Below, piece after piece: positions 1 to 12,512 of a stretch of DNA of 64,000 nt. The translations under genes and the position numbers were made by a program. The stretch covers positions 100,001-164,000 of the forward strand of contig JAEMWC010001401.1 of the NCBI GenBank assembly GCA_016490735.1. The letters run 5' to 3'. Position 1 is the stretch's first letter. Each line of letters opens with the position of its first letter. The notes under the pieces were generated by a model, which saw only the letters and a program-made list of their open reading frames with translations, was not told where the DNA came from and did no database searches. Source of the stretch: Pachyseris speciosa (Eukaryota > Cnidaria > Anthozoa > Scleractinia > Pachyseridae).

Positions 1-3000
1 AATGAGCTATGCTTAGGTTTTCATTTTGGCGTGTTGTCATTATTTAATGTGGCGACGTCGGATTCTACACCGTCTTCTAGCTTTGTACGATTTTGCAAGA
101 CAAGCCGACAATATTTTTTTCCTTGGAGAATGCATGGCTTTGTATCATGTGTTAAATAAGGATTCACCTTCCGGCGGGAGCCTGCGGCCAAATTGAAAAA
201 AGAAAAAAAAAATGTAAATTTAGATAGACAACTTCACTTTCATAGCTGTCAAGATGCAGCTGAAATTAATTTGAATTACATGCTGTCCCACGACAATACA
301 TTCACATTGTAACGAAAAATTCATGTGCAGACCAAGAGTTACATTTTTGCTTTCACAGTACAAATTTTGTTGAAATAAAAGAGGGTTCTTATCCGTTAAC
401 CTCCATTTCAGTTTTTGTCTTGTACAAGCAAATCTCATCTTAGATCTATTAAACGCTATGAAATTTACATTAATTTTCAAAAAGATAAAAAAATGGGTAT
501 GTGGGGATTAGCCATAGTGTGGCTTAAACCCACGCAACTTCGTTCCCAGATGAAAGACCCTGGGAGCGATGTTGAAACCCACGTAGGTGTCATTAGGAAC
601 AGCGTTCGAAGCTGTGTCTTTACTTGTCTCTCTTCCCTTTGCCACCCCATACAAGTCCCGTCCCCTCCTATCCCATCCTTCCTTTACTTTACTGTTCTCC
701 TCTCACTCCACTCTACTCCACTCCACTGTGCTCTGCTCTATACTCTCCTATGCTCGGCTCTTGTTTACTGAGTGACATTACCATGTCTTGTATTAATAAG
801 CAACTAACTTGTTGTTTTTGTCACGCCGCTTGCGTTGTATAGTAGTCGAACGCAGCTAATGAAACTGAATGCATGTCGAGACAGGTACTGAACCCTGAGA
901 GGCGCTGAAGAACTGGTGTGAACAAACAGGCAACTAGTCCACAATCATGAACTAGCGATCAAGTACTGAGCCCGAAGTTTAGATTATCTTCCTCACGTGA
1001 GTGCACAGCAAAGTTTGATAACGTATGTTAAAAATCAGTATATAGAGGGTTTTCACGTGACGTCATAAAAAACTAAAATTCAAAAGTAAACAGACTTTTG
1101 CATTTTTATCTTCATCACATAAAAGACATTTTAGAAATGTATCTGCTTGAATGTTTTCAGTTCGGTAGCTTGCTTTGTTTTGAAAATAGAACAGTTTAAA
1201 TTTTAGAGTTTTTCACTATGCATGACACAAAGATGTCAGCTCACAAGCATGTCACTTGCACGAAAACATCGTTTCACCGTGTGTTTTTGAGGTTTGAAAA
1301 GCCAACGTGGTAAGAGAAGCGTCTTTGTGAATGTTTGATAGCTCAACAGAGAGAGCAAAGCCTTTGGGATAGCTAAAGTAAGAAACATATGTTTTAACTC
1401 GTTTCCGGCCGCCATCTTGGTGTCCCTCAGAGGGACGCCAACATGGCATTTCCATACAAAACACTATAATTTTAAGTGATACATTTTGCCGAATAACTCG
1501 AGTATGGGATATCGCAAGATCCTGAGACTTTGGCACGTTATTTATTTATTACTCTTCTATAATATCACAATTTCTTGACTTAATCTATTGAATGGTTGAT
1601 GATTTTATTTTTTTGCTTGCGTGACTGAAAACGCTCTATATGTGGTTTCCAGCGAATCTCTAGAGACACAGATAACAATGGTGAAACGAACAAATGCTGG
1701 TAGACGAACAAAAGGAGCTAATGAGAGATGTATTGTTTACGTCCACCAGCATGGCGGCGATGACGTAACGTGCAAACCACCTATTAACAAATACGGTTTC
1801 TTGTTTCGCGTTTCTTGGTTGTTTGACTTTTCGAGTGCATACAAATAAACTTGTTATTCGCGATATAAAATGCTACCCTTTAAAGAATAGTCATTTTTAC
1901 ACCAATACTTCCCCACAACTGCCATTTGGCTGCAGTTGTACAGGCATCATAAACTGATACTTGGGAAGAACATCCCACCGTTTAAACCTTGTATGAAATT
2001 CGTCATCTTCAATAAACCAACATAAGGAAATTTTCAAAGGCAGCGTTATACCAAAGGATTAATGTTGGTGTGGTGTCTACGTAGGCTAAAAACCAAAATA
2101 GTCACACTGTCTCTATCACCTGCATCATTAACGTCAAAGGTGCTTTAATGCTTACCGATTTTGAAATGAAGATTCCCCTTAACATTTTTTAGTCTGAGGC
2201 CAACACCTTGAAAACCCGTTTGTTTGTTGGTTGTTTGGTTGGTTTTCTTTTGACTTTGTTTCTAATTTTAAAATGCCAGTGTAATTTTGCAGATGCTGTA
2301 GAGTCAGTGTCATTACCTCTTAGCCGTCAAAACAGAAGCATGGATTTCAACTTCCTCCCTGTTTTTCTCCTTATTTACTCTCGAAACAAATTGATGTTGC
2401 TCATCAGGGGAATAAGCGCCGATAGTTCATATTTGGATTGTCGCCGAAAGTTCATGCCATGCGGGATTCGCGTGAAATTAGCGGTATTCATAAAATTCAC
2501 ACTCGTTTTAATATCAAGGTATTTAGTTTAGTACAGACAGGTGACATCGAACAAATGAACGTTATTCAGCAGGAGACGCTGGACTTCGATCTGAATCTGC
2601 CATTAATTTCTCAGAACTGAGTCTAGGAACTAACATTTCAAACTTATCATGATCACTTACCTGATTTTAAAAATGAAATATCCAGGGTTTGCAGTGTTTA
2701 TGGCCTAGTAAATATTATCACGTAACAAGATTTTGAGACATTATTAATGCCAAAAACCGGGCGCATTCTCCCAAACATTTGAATCCCAATTGAGTGTCAA
2801 GGGAATCACAAAAAACCCAACGGTTTTCAATGATTTTCGCCGTTTCCTCGACTCAGCGTGTAGAAACGGACATTGCGGAGCTTCATTCGTCTTGAGATGC
2901 AAGCGTCAATTCAACAAACAACAAATGAAACATCTTTGAGTGACATCTGTAACTTTGTTTCATTAATTGATATCAGTGGTGTGTACAGCGCGTCTAGTGA

Positions 3001-6000
3001 ATTCTGTATATGATTACAAGTTTAATCTTTCTGTCGATCATCTTACGTTCAAATTATTTTCAGCGCAATTTGAGTTTTTTGCCGAACGTTCAGTGACTAC
3101 ACAAAATAAACAAATATAAGCCAGATTAGACTGTTTATCAAGTTCACGATATACTGACTGGGTACTTGGTTAATTTATCTCTTTACCGTCTACAACTTGA
3201 TAGCACGCCGGCGCCCTGTTTTGAAATTCGTTCAATCGAGCACCGCGACGCAGTAGGCGGGGAATTTTTGAAACCACAAAATAGCGAAAAGCGGCATGAT
3301 TTCAAACCTGTTTTGAAATTGGAAATGACGACCAATTTAAAACGTCTCCTGCTTGGTAAAGTAGCTGCTTTAAACCAGAAATTTAAAGCACTTTATCAAC
3401 AGATTTATTCAAAGAGACCTTTCATTGTATTATTTAACAAATAGATTCCATGTTGCCGTGCGTCTGTTCAGTAATAGATCACAGATGACGTCAAAATGTG
3501 GTGAAAGCAAAGAAGTGGCACACGAACCGCAGGCGAGTGTGTCGCTGATGCGAAAAACTTGTATATTTTCACATTTCTGGAAAAAAGTGGGTCGTGATGA
3601 CGTAATCAGTGCATCTGTCCTCTAATAGATCATAGCTAAGAACCAATCACAACGCGCGAACTATTCACCTTATTATATAAATTTAAATATACTGAAAGCA
3701 AACATTTGCGATGAAATTGTATCAGTTGCCAGTTGTTTCCCAGGATGGTGGTTTGAAAAAAGCATTCCCTCTTACTTCGTCCAAGATAGATATTTATATT
3801 CTATCAATTACTGAATCTTTTTCGCGGTGCTACTATTTGTACAGTTGTTTATTTATGCCTTTCTTTTTATTTCGTTATGCAGATATGTACTTTATGTTCA
3901 TCCTAATGAGACGCTCTGCGCTATCTTATCCAACATTTCTTTTCATCCGTTTTATAAAATACTGAGGAGTTGTAAATATTTTCGTATGATTTTTTTGCTT
4001 ATAATTTATTAGTTACGAACATCACGGATTAAATTTCCAGTACAACGCCTTATGCGATTTCTAACAATCATTTCGCTTTAATTGTCTGAGCATTAGTTTC
4101 ACTATTACGAACAGTCATACTGGGAACATGCAGTTTATTGTACCTTTAGTTTTCCTTTCATATCGCCAGATTTTGCGACCTTCGGCTTCTTGGCGGATAC
4201 ATTACCCAGTAGGTGGCTCTTAGGTACAAAACAAGCTAAATGTAAAATCAAGCTTGGTTCAGAGATGGCGTCCGTTCATGTCTATCATAAGAACATTTAG
4301 TCACTTAACATGTAAGAGCTTTAGAATAAAAAATTTGGGGTCAGTAGCTATTAACAAATGAGCGGAAGTGCCGCCTTTTGCGGGGGTTAAATTAATGTGT
4401 ACGTGATGATACCTGTAGATGGCTCCCTTTTTTCTTTTCAACTGTCCTCCGACGGTCGGTTCTCGGAAATATTTTGGTGTTTCAACGGAGAGCAGCTGTA
4501 ATGCATAAATGGCTCAGTAACAAATTTCTTACCTCGAAATTAAGCTTCACTTTTAAAACGTGTGTGACCTGTCAAATGTATTCATACTGAAATAATTACA
4601 GTTTTTTTGCGAAAAATATCCCATTGATACTATTATTCTATGTGGTCAACTGTGGCGAATTGTCCCTCGTTTGTTTTGTTGTTTTTTTCGGTTAACCTCA
4701 TTCAATTTCTACCATTATTTGGCCTGACAAAATTTAAATGTTCCAAATGATATTCTTTTCTTTTATATACTATATTGCGGCACAGCAGTTCTCTCAAGTA
4801 ATCATACTGACTTGCATGGTTGCAGTCTCCGTTCAAAAGAGGTTGGATGATACCTCGATAAAACCAAAGCCAAAGGGAAATCTTTCTCCTGGCTCCACTG
4901 TTGCCCACTGCTGTATATCTGTTGTGGTCCAGCGCAAATTTGAGCGGCTTCTCCTTTTATGGCGTTTGAAAGATCTGCGATTCTGCGCATGACATTTGCG
5001 TGAGACAGCTTTGGTTTTGAAAACTTCAACTTGAGTTTGAATCTATTAAGCCATATCTTCTATGTAATTATTTCGGTTGGGGTTAGACCGTCAAAACAAA
5101 CTTCACAGCCAAAACTCCCCGTGGGACAGCCTTGGAATATTGTGTCTTTTGTTTGTTTGCACAAGTTTGAAAGAAAACAACGACGCTTCGCTTGACTGTC
5201 TCAGGAAACTCAGTCCCTTGGTCAATCAATAAAAAATGTACTGTAATCAAGGGTTGCTGTCTGTTCACGCTATCTAATCACAGTTAAAGTTCGTTTTATC
5301 TTTCTTTTAAATCTACGTTAGTCCAGCAGCCGGATGAATAGTTAAACTGTTTCTTGAGAGTGTCGTTGGTATCTTGAACGTGGATGTTTCTCACCGTCTC
5401 ATATCATGATCATTATAATCATTTTTGGGCTTAATGACAAGGTAGTCAACGTGCCCTGTTTATTGAAATCCCACGGGTTTTTCTCGCTGTGTGTGTCATG
5501 AAATGAAATTTGATATTTGTTTAGCTAATGTAGAGAAAATTAAACTGGTAGAAGTACGAATTTGTAGACAGACGAAATTTATGTTAAATCTCGCCAGATC
5601 TTGATTGATATTGGAGTGATAGAGATAAACTTCAGCAATTCAAGTTACCTTTTTAAGCAACCTTTCTGTATGGCATGAAAAAGTACAAGAAATGAGAGAC
5701 ATTTTCGATTCTTTGTACAAAGAACTCTTAGCTATACATTTTATTAGTCTTTAAAATACGTGTCCGGGCACTTTAAACTGAAGCACACTAAGCAAACCTT
5801 TGGAAATGCATTTATAGCTAATAGTGAGACACTTTAGGCGTTTGCTGATATTTTGTTTTTGTGATGTTTATCGTGCCGTTTATCACCCACGAGTTCCACC
5901 AAAAGTGTGTCTTTACTGGTGAGGAAAAATGACAGTCCAGGCGATTCATTGTTTTCTTTAATGGCCTGAAGGAACTTGTCAACGGAGCTTTTTAATTATT

Positions 6001-6842
6001 CTTGGCAACAGCAAGGCCAAATCTACATGTAATTAAATTTCGTTCTTCAGACATTTTGATATCTATACCACCGATCGAGGCGACGACATGAAAGATCTTC
6101 AAAGGAAGAACGAGCTACAGAAACCATTTGTCTTTATTGCATGGGAGGCAATTAGAAAAGAACTTCAAAAACCCGGAATGCGTTCCCACCCTGGTTATAA
6201 ATAGGCGATTGATGCAAATACGTGGTTTTAGCTAAAAAGTCTCTTCAATCCTTCCTCTGGCAAACAGCACTCGGTGGTCCCCCATCAAACAGCAGATGTC
6301 GCGGAGGTGCTGTGACGTACATTTGAAATCAAGTATCTACCTACTTGGTCTCCCTTTTGCATTTTATTTTTTCTAATAAACTGCCTCTTTCTATATTCAC
6401 ACCACAAACACGAAGAAGCTGGTGGATGTTAAAATGTAACCACTGATGGAATTAAAATTGCTGATAAGTTAGGGGATCAAACATTTTTTTGTTGAGAAAT
6501 GGGTGTCATCACAAGCGTATAAACGTTTCATATGCAGTGCACTAGGCAAATGTCCAACTTTTAGTGAGTTAGGTGTGCTAAATGCTCTAATGATAGAGCC
6601 ACCCTCTTCAGATCCATTTAGGTTTAACTTTCGTTTAATGCACCCAAGCTGCATTAAATTGCACCATCAGTGCCGTTCTGGCAAAATATGACAGTGACCA
6701 ACACGAAAGCTTTTCTTTACCTATGTATAATTTCTTTTTTCTTTTTTTCTATATTCGGTATTCTCTATTCTTGTATTATTCTCTAAATAGTTCTCAAATA
6801 AACTTACAGACTTAAAAACTAGGCAAGTCTCACGCGAAAGAC
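1..6842. other. Region without recognised gene
   Basis: No open reading frame here has a recognisable domain. The frames present are short (under 120 codons), overlap on both strands and often lack a true ATG. A pyrimidine-rich stretch lies at about 640-770. Short exons of a long-intron gene, or regulatory DNA, cannot be excluded by eye. Confidence 0.5.
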
Positions 6843-6845
6843 TTA

Positions 6846-7485
6846 GGCATCGTTTACACGGACGCGGTTTCCAATCGACACGGTTTCACGACCTCGAAAC
6901 CGCATCAAAAACGACACGGTTTCAAAGTGTTTACACGGAACCTATCCAACCGTTTACGTCATGGCGATCTCGTTCTCAGGCATTCTTCTGGAAGCATTTA
7001 CCCGTCCAAAAAGTTGTCCCATCAAACACGAGTTCTCCCAGGCCGAATCCAGAATCGTCGTTTTGCTTTCTCTTCGTTACTCTGGAGCGTATCGACGAAA
7101 AAGTCAACATTTCAAGACATCTCTGCCTGTTATTACGATATGCCTCTTGGTTTATAGAGAGTAAAATATATGAAAGATGAAAAAAACGAATTTAAATTGT
7201 GATTGTGCAAAAAAGGCGCTGCACTCCGTGCGAAGTTCACCATATTTACCCTTCGCGAGCCAGTCAATTTCGCACCAAAATAAGTAACCGTTTTCAAATC
7301 GATGCGGTTTCGCCGTTTACACGACCAATGAAACCGTATCGTTTTGAAAACGCTCCACTTTTGAAAGCGTCTTCAAAACGACCCGGTTCTGATAACGAAC
7401 TCGACCGGCACCGTGTAAACGAAAGGCGTAACCGCATCGAAACCGATGCGGTTACAAATGAAACCGCGTCCGTGTAAACACTGCC
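6846..7485. mobile_element. MITE with GGCA termini and TTA duplication
   Basis: A 640-bp non-coding element. The left end (GGCATCGTTTACACGGACG) is matched in inverted orientation at the right end (CGTCCGTGTAAACACTGCC). The trinucleotide TTA lies directly outside both ends, at 6843-6845 and 7486-7488. The interior repeats variants of a GAAACCG/CGGTTTC module in both orientations. A 3-bp TWA duplication with GG-starting termini is typical of PIF/Harbinger derivatives, so that superfamily is inferred. Reading frames inside it are not genes. Confidence 0.8.
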
Positions 7486-7488
7486 TTA

Positions 7489-9836
7489 AGTTCGTTTCGG
7501 AAAGTCAACCGTTCCTCGTTGTACCTGAGGGTAGTTTGAAAAAAGTCTGATGATAATTTATTTTTCAGGTATTACGTACTAGATGCATGTTATAATAAAA
7601 TATACAAACTCCTCGGTCAGGTTTGATAACTTTTTTATTGCTCAGTTAATTAGTAAGTGGGTGTAACTTGACCTTAGTATCTTAGCTCAAAGAAATGTGT
7701 TATCTAGCTGGAACACCTAACCTGCGAGCAAGCTCTCTCGGGGAGGGGGGTGGAAGGAGGGAAAAATGGTACATTCTTCTCTCAGAAGAATGTTCTAAAT
7801 TCAGAAAAAAAGAATGTGCTAAATTCTTCTAAATTAAGCCGGCGACATTTGACATTTTGACAGCGTTACACGACACGGTGTGCTCCTGACGGAAAAAGTT
7901 AAACATTTCATATACGAATCATTTTTTGATGCTAGCACAGAAACTGGTGTATTGTGGAATAGCAATGTAGCCTTCCTGCATCCAGTTCAGTTTCTTACCG
8001 TACGTGAATCGGCGAGTATATGTCAGTGAATAAGGTTGTGGGTGGCACAGCCAGTCGTTTTGAGGGTAGCATAAGCCGGAATTACCGGAATTATCTGATC
8101 TCTCAACTAGGCAAGAAACTGTTTTTGCAGTTCGTACCTGCAGTAATCACACATACGTGCCATTTGTTTTATTTCATGCGAAATAGTTTTTTTTATGTTC
8201 CAAGGGTCGAGTTTCACTTTAATGAATACCAAACTGTTATTCTCATGTCATTAAACAAATGTAACTCACGAACATTATGTATTATCCGTATTCATGGATA
8301 AGCAAATTCTTGAAGGAAACATTCTACATACAATTACCAGCACAAAATTAACTGAAATTTTAAAAACAACTGATTATCAGCGCGCAATCCGAAACTCTTA
8401 ATTTGGTAAATGGTAAAAAAAAAAAAAAAACAGGCAAGTTTTTTGTCAACGTACCTTTAGCACTGGAGCTCCGATGATAGTTTCAATTCTTTTCCGGGAT
8501 ATGAACCAGAACGACACCAGTAAATACAGTTCTGAGACCTGTGTCAATAGGACATGAGATGTTTTGTCATATCAGTTTGAACGAACGAAAATTTGTTACC
8601 GTACGTGATCAACTTAACTTACAAGTGTACTAATGTACTGTACGCATGACACGAGAGTGCATTGCGTGTAAGGAGCTATTAGAAATGTCTCGTGATGGAT
8701 TGATCCATTTCTCTTTGGCAGTTGTGATTTGTTGCAGCCAGCAGTCAACTGATGAACAACACTGGTTCCACTATTAAAGAGTAATACGAGGCTGACTTTT
8801 AGGGAAAGATACTTCAGTGATCGGGTCTAACTACTTCAATTTCTAATGATTTAGCTTCAGTCTTCGACTGGAGATTGAGCGTTTTAAGAGGAGTAAAATG
8901 TTCTTGACAGTTACTCAACCCACTCTGGCCACTTCATTAACTAAGGACCCCTCATTCACGGCTTTTCGTGATTAAACTTACCGGTTGTGTTTCACTAAAA
9001 ACAACGCACTAGGGATTTGCACTCTCCCAGCCCAAACGCCAGGGGAGCACAATGCGTCCGGTTCGTGCGTGTTATCCTGTGTTTTCATTTCTTTGGTTGC
9101 ACAGATGACAATCAAAAAGCGATAGAAATTTTATATTTTCCGATCCAGATAACAGCTGACAGCCGTTGTTCTTTGTTAGCACTCTCTGACAACCTTTAAC
9201 TGGGGGAAAATGCATAATGAATGAGCCTCTAATAGGAATCAACAGACTTCAAGTCGTTTTTGTCTGTCGAGTGGCTTAATGTATTTTTTAGTCGAAGTAA
9301 TCATTTTTTTTTCATGTGTTTCACTAATAATGATGTTCAATGTATTAAGTCAACAGCCATCTCCCTTTCTTCTAATCACATATTTAGTGACAACACGCGC
9401 ATCCTGTGCATCAGGAACGTGTGCACGCTTTTCACCTTCCCCGCTCGCGCCCAGTCATGCCTTTGAGCTGTTATTACGTTTAAATCCGTCTGTTGAATTT
9501 ATTGACTTCTTATATCCCAGGGAACCCCAGTAGCTATCGGCAGCGCAAGTCTAAAAGGAGCTTTCCGAGCTCGTCCTTGGCGCCATGACTCTTTGTTCCC
9601 TGAGTCAGTTGGGGGTACTTATTTTTCGGCCGTTCGTGAGAAGTTTGCACGTATCTCAGTTTATAAATATCCAAAGCTTGGTTGTTCATTATCACATCGT
9701 TTAGAACTTGTCTTTCAAATTTCGCGACAGCGATTGTAGTGATTGTGATCTCAATACTGTGCATGTCCTCTTTAGACTAAAAATAGGTTTATTCTGTTTT
9801 GCAAAACAGGCTATTAAAAATCCAGTACTGATTAGC
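7489..9836. other. Region without recognised gene
   Basis: I see no coding signature. Short frames at 8020-8301 and 9260-9533 have no recognisable motif and are compatible with chance in AT-rich DNA. A run of A occurs near 8415. Confidence 0.5.
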
Positions 9837-9908
9837 CAGGGGCACCCAACGAGCCAAATCAACCAAAAGCTGTAGAAAGGCATTTTTAAGTACCTTATGG
9901 TGTTTGAA
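9837..9908. mobile_element. Fragment of CAGGGGC-ended element
   Basis: The sequence starts CAGGGGCACCCAACGAG and continues into a stretch that reappears, inverted, at the right end of the intact element at 44783-45229 (there about 45157-45229). Only about 70 bp is present, so this is a truncated copy with a single terminus. Confidence 0.7.
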
Positions 9909-10014
9909 GTCGGCTAGTCTCTCATATACCGGGAACTGAAATTGTTAACCATTATCTAAGAGTAAAATATTAGAAGTAACCGCCGTCAGTAAGTATATAA
10001 GTGCTGTGGACATA

Positions 10015-10600
10015 GAAGAATGGTTGGCACAGAGGTACAATGGGCACTGAGATACAGTGTGCACAGAGGAACAGTAAGCACAGAGGATCAGTGGGCACAG
10101 AGGTACAGCGGGCACTTAGATACAGTGGGCACAGGGGAATAGCGGGCACAGAGATGCAGTAAGCACAGAGGTACAGTGGGCACAGAGGAACAGTGGGCAC
10201 GGAGGTAAAGTGGGCACAGAGGTACAGTCGGCACACAGGAACAGTGGGCACAGATGTACAGTAAGCACAGAGGAATGGTAAGCAAAGAGGAACAGTTAGC
10301 ACCGAGGAACACTGGGCACAGAGGTACAGTGGGCGCACAGGAACAGTGGGCACACAGGAATTGTGGCACAGGAACAGTGGGCACAGAGATAAAGTGGGTG
10401 CAGAGAAACAGTGGGCACTGAGATACAGTGTGCACAGAGGAACAGTAGGCACAGAGGTACAGTGGGCACAGAGGAACAGTGGGCACAGAGGTACAGTGGG
10501 TACAGGGGAACAGTGGGCACAGAGGAACAGCGGGTACAGAGGTGCAGTGGGCACAGAGGTACAGTGGGCACACAGGAACAGTGGTCTTAGAGGTACAGTG
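10015..10600. repeat. 17-bp minisatellite, first part
   Basis: A tandem array of a 17-bp unit, ACAGTGGGCACAGAGGA with common variants (T or A at the last base, GCAC or GTAC, GGGGA). The unit contains no stop in any of the three minus-strand frames, and 17 is not a multiple of 3. Each frame therefore cycles through all phases and stays open for hundreds of codons. The long minus-strand frames here (up to 542 codons) are artefacts of the array, not genes. The array resumes at 10875 after a SINE insertion. Confidence 0.9.
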
Positions 10601-10842
10601 GGGAGCAGGGGGAGCAGGGTTGGCGCAGTGGTGAGAGCGCTCGCCTTCCACCAATGTGGCCCGGGTTCGATTCCCGGACTCGGCGTCATAAGTGGGCTGA
10701 GTTTGTTGGTTCTCTACTCTGCTCCGAGAGGTTTTTCTCCGGGTACTCCGGTTTTCCCTTCTCCACAAAGAGAAGAGTTGATTTGATATATGTGAGGCGC
10801 ATTTGAAAATTGTATAATTTGATTTTGCGCCATATAAATAAA

Positions 10843-10874
<32 letters not shown>
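10600..10874 (+). mobile_element. tRNA-derived SINE with ATT tail
   Basis: A tRNA-like head carries an A-box-like TGGCGCAGTGG at 10621-10631 and a B-box GGTTCGATTCC at 10664-10674, spaced as in an internal RNA polymerase III promoter. A body of about 130 bp with CTCTGCTCCGAGAGG follows, then a (ATT)n tail at about 10845-10874. Two further copies lie at about 27087-27236 (+) and 28892-29232 (-). The sequence ACAGTGG occurs on both sides and could be the target duplication, but it is also part of the 17-bp unit, so this is ambiguous. Confidence 0.85.
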
Positions 10875-10875
<1 letters not shown>

Positions 10876-11725
10876 AGTGGGCGCACAGGAACAGTGGGCA
10901 CAGGAACAGTGGGCACAGAGGAAAAGTGAGTGCAGAGAAACAGTGGGCACTGAGATGCAGTGTGCACAGAGGAACAGTAGGCACAGAGGTACAGTGGGTA
11001 CAGGGGAACAGTGGGCACAGAGGAACAGCGGGCACAGAGGTGCAGTGGGCACACAGGAACAGTGGTCTTAGAGGTACAGTGGGCGCACAGGAACAGTGGG
11101 AACAGGAATTGTGGGCACAGGAACAATGGGCACAGAGGTAAAGTGGGTGCAGAGATACAGTGGGCACTGAGATACAGTGTGCACAGAGGAACATTGGGCA
11201 CAGAGGTACAGTGGGTACAGAGGAACAGTGGGCACAGAGGTGCAGTGGGCACAAAGGAACAGTGGGCACAGAGGTACAGTGGGTACAGGGGAACAGAGGG
11301 CACAGAGGAATAGTGGGCACAGAGGAACAGTAGGCACAGAGGTGCAGTTGGCACTGAGGAACAGTGGGCACAGAGGTACAGTGGGTACAGAGGAACATGC
11401 AGTCGGCACAGAGGAACAGTGAGCACACAGGAACAGTGGGCACACAGGAACAGTGGGCACATAGGAATTCCGGGCACAGAGGAACAGTGGGCACAGAGTA
11501 ACAGTGGTCACAGAGGAACAGTGGGCACAGGGGAACAGTGGGCACAGAGGAACAGTGGGCACAGAGAGGAACATTGGGCACAGAGGAACAGAAAGCACAG
11601 AGGAACATAGGGCACAGAGGAGCAGTGGGCATAGAGGAACAGTGGTTGCAGAGGGCCAGTAGGCAAGAGGAACACTGGGCACAGAGGAACAGTGGGCACA
11701 GGGAAACTGTGGCCACACAGGAACA
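10875..11725. repeat. 17-bp minisatellite, second part
   Basis: The 17-bp array continues after the SINE with the same unit and orientation. Degeneration increases toward 11650-11725. Frames on both strands stay open for the reason given for the first part. Confidence 0.9.
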
Positions 11726-11867
11726 TAAGACCCTGTGTGAATTAACTGATTGAAAATTTATGCATTGTGTTCATCCATGTTGAGCAGTCTTTTCAAACCT
11801 GATCTACCGGTCCACTTATAATCCTGCTTAAAATTCAAGGGTTGTCCAATACACCCAAATCGAGGCG

Positions 11868-12305
11868 ATTCGTCTATGTTAGCAGACAAATCGTGTTACC
11901 GGAGTTCGATTCGCGAGAGTCTTAGAGAGAATACCGTTGAAAGGCAACGGGGAGGGTGGAATACGTTGTCGATTCGACTCGATTCGATCGATTCGTCTGT
12001 GTTGGCAGTCGAATCGTCTCACCGCAAGTCGATTCGCGAGAGTCGGCTTAGACTCATGATCAATACCGCTGCAAGGGAACAGGGAGGGTGGAATACGTTG
12101 TCGATCGAATCGAGTCGATTCGTCTGTAAGGCAGTCGAATCGTCTCACCGGAAGTCGATTCGCGAGAGTCTTAGACTCAATACCACTGCAAGGTAACAGA
12201 GAGGGTGGAATACGTTTTCGATTCGAATCGATCGATTCGTCTGTGTGGCAGTCGAATCGTCTCACCGGAAGTCGACTCGCGAGAGTCTTAAACACAATAG
12301 CGCTT
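11868..12305. repeat. ~120-bp tandem repeat (about 3.6 units)
   Basis: Units begin GATTCGTCTGTGTTGGCAG at about 11868, 11991, 12117 and 12234. Each contains TCTCACCGGAAGTCGATTCG, CAATACCGCTGCAAGG and AGGGAGGGTGGAATACGTTG. Units differ by small substitutions and indels. The motif GATTCGAATCGATCGATTCG at unit junctions is itself near-palindromic. The last unit is interrupted after CACAATAGCGCTT. The same unit recurs at 17753-17909 and 18281-18338. Confidence 0.85.
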
Positions 12306-12499
12306 GAAATTAATTTTGTCCATAGTAGCAATTGAGTGATGACGGTCATTAATGCAAGTGCGGCCGCAACACTACTAGAACAGAGACCTGAAAAAAATTT
12401 TCAGGCTCTGAGCGGGGTTCGAATCCCGCTCAGAGCCTGAAAATTTTTTTCAGGTCTCTGTTCTAGTAGTGTTGCGGCCGCACTTGCATTAATGACCGT
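12306..12499. mobile_element. Foldback element: inverted SINE 3'-half dimer
   Basis: A 194-bp insertion flanked by a 13-bp direct repeat CACAATAGCGCTT (12293-12305 and 12500-12512). Bases 12340-12501 form an essentially perfect 162-bp inverted repeat; the only imperfection I see is one G/T pair near the centre at TTCGAA. Each arm reads outward from a tRNA T-arm-like GGTTCGAATCCC, then GCCTGAAAATTTTTTTCAGG, then a body ending in GACCGTCA. That layout matches the 3' half of the tRNA-derived SINE at 52435-52577. About 34 nt of extra tail is present on the left only. The dimer reading is inferred; the palindrome and flanking repeat are seen directly. Confidence 0.8.
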
Positions 12500-12512
12500 C
12501 ACAATAGCGCTT

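Noticed and set aside
10620..10690. tRNA gene at the SINE head
   Set aside because: Only A- and B-box-like motifs are kept; no acceptor stem pairing, and the sequence recurs as a SINE with tail.
10088..11716. 542-codon minus-strand open frame rich in VPLCPLFLCAHC
   Set aside because: It is a stop-free translation of the 17-bp minisatellite and runs straight through the SINE and its ATT tail; every minus frame is equally open.
10015..11725. Possible CRISPR array
   Set aside because: Units are contiguous 17-mers with no unique spacers, in eukaryotic DNA with introns and SINEs.
11876..12349. Open frames of 106 and 156 codons on both strands
   Set aside because: They arise from the ~120-bp tandem repeat, with the same peptide repeated per unit and no known motif.
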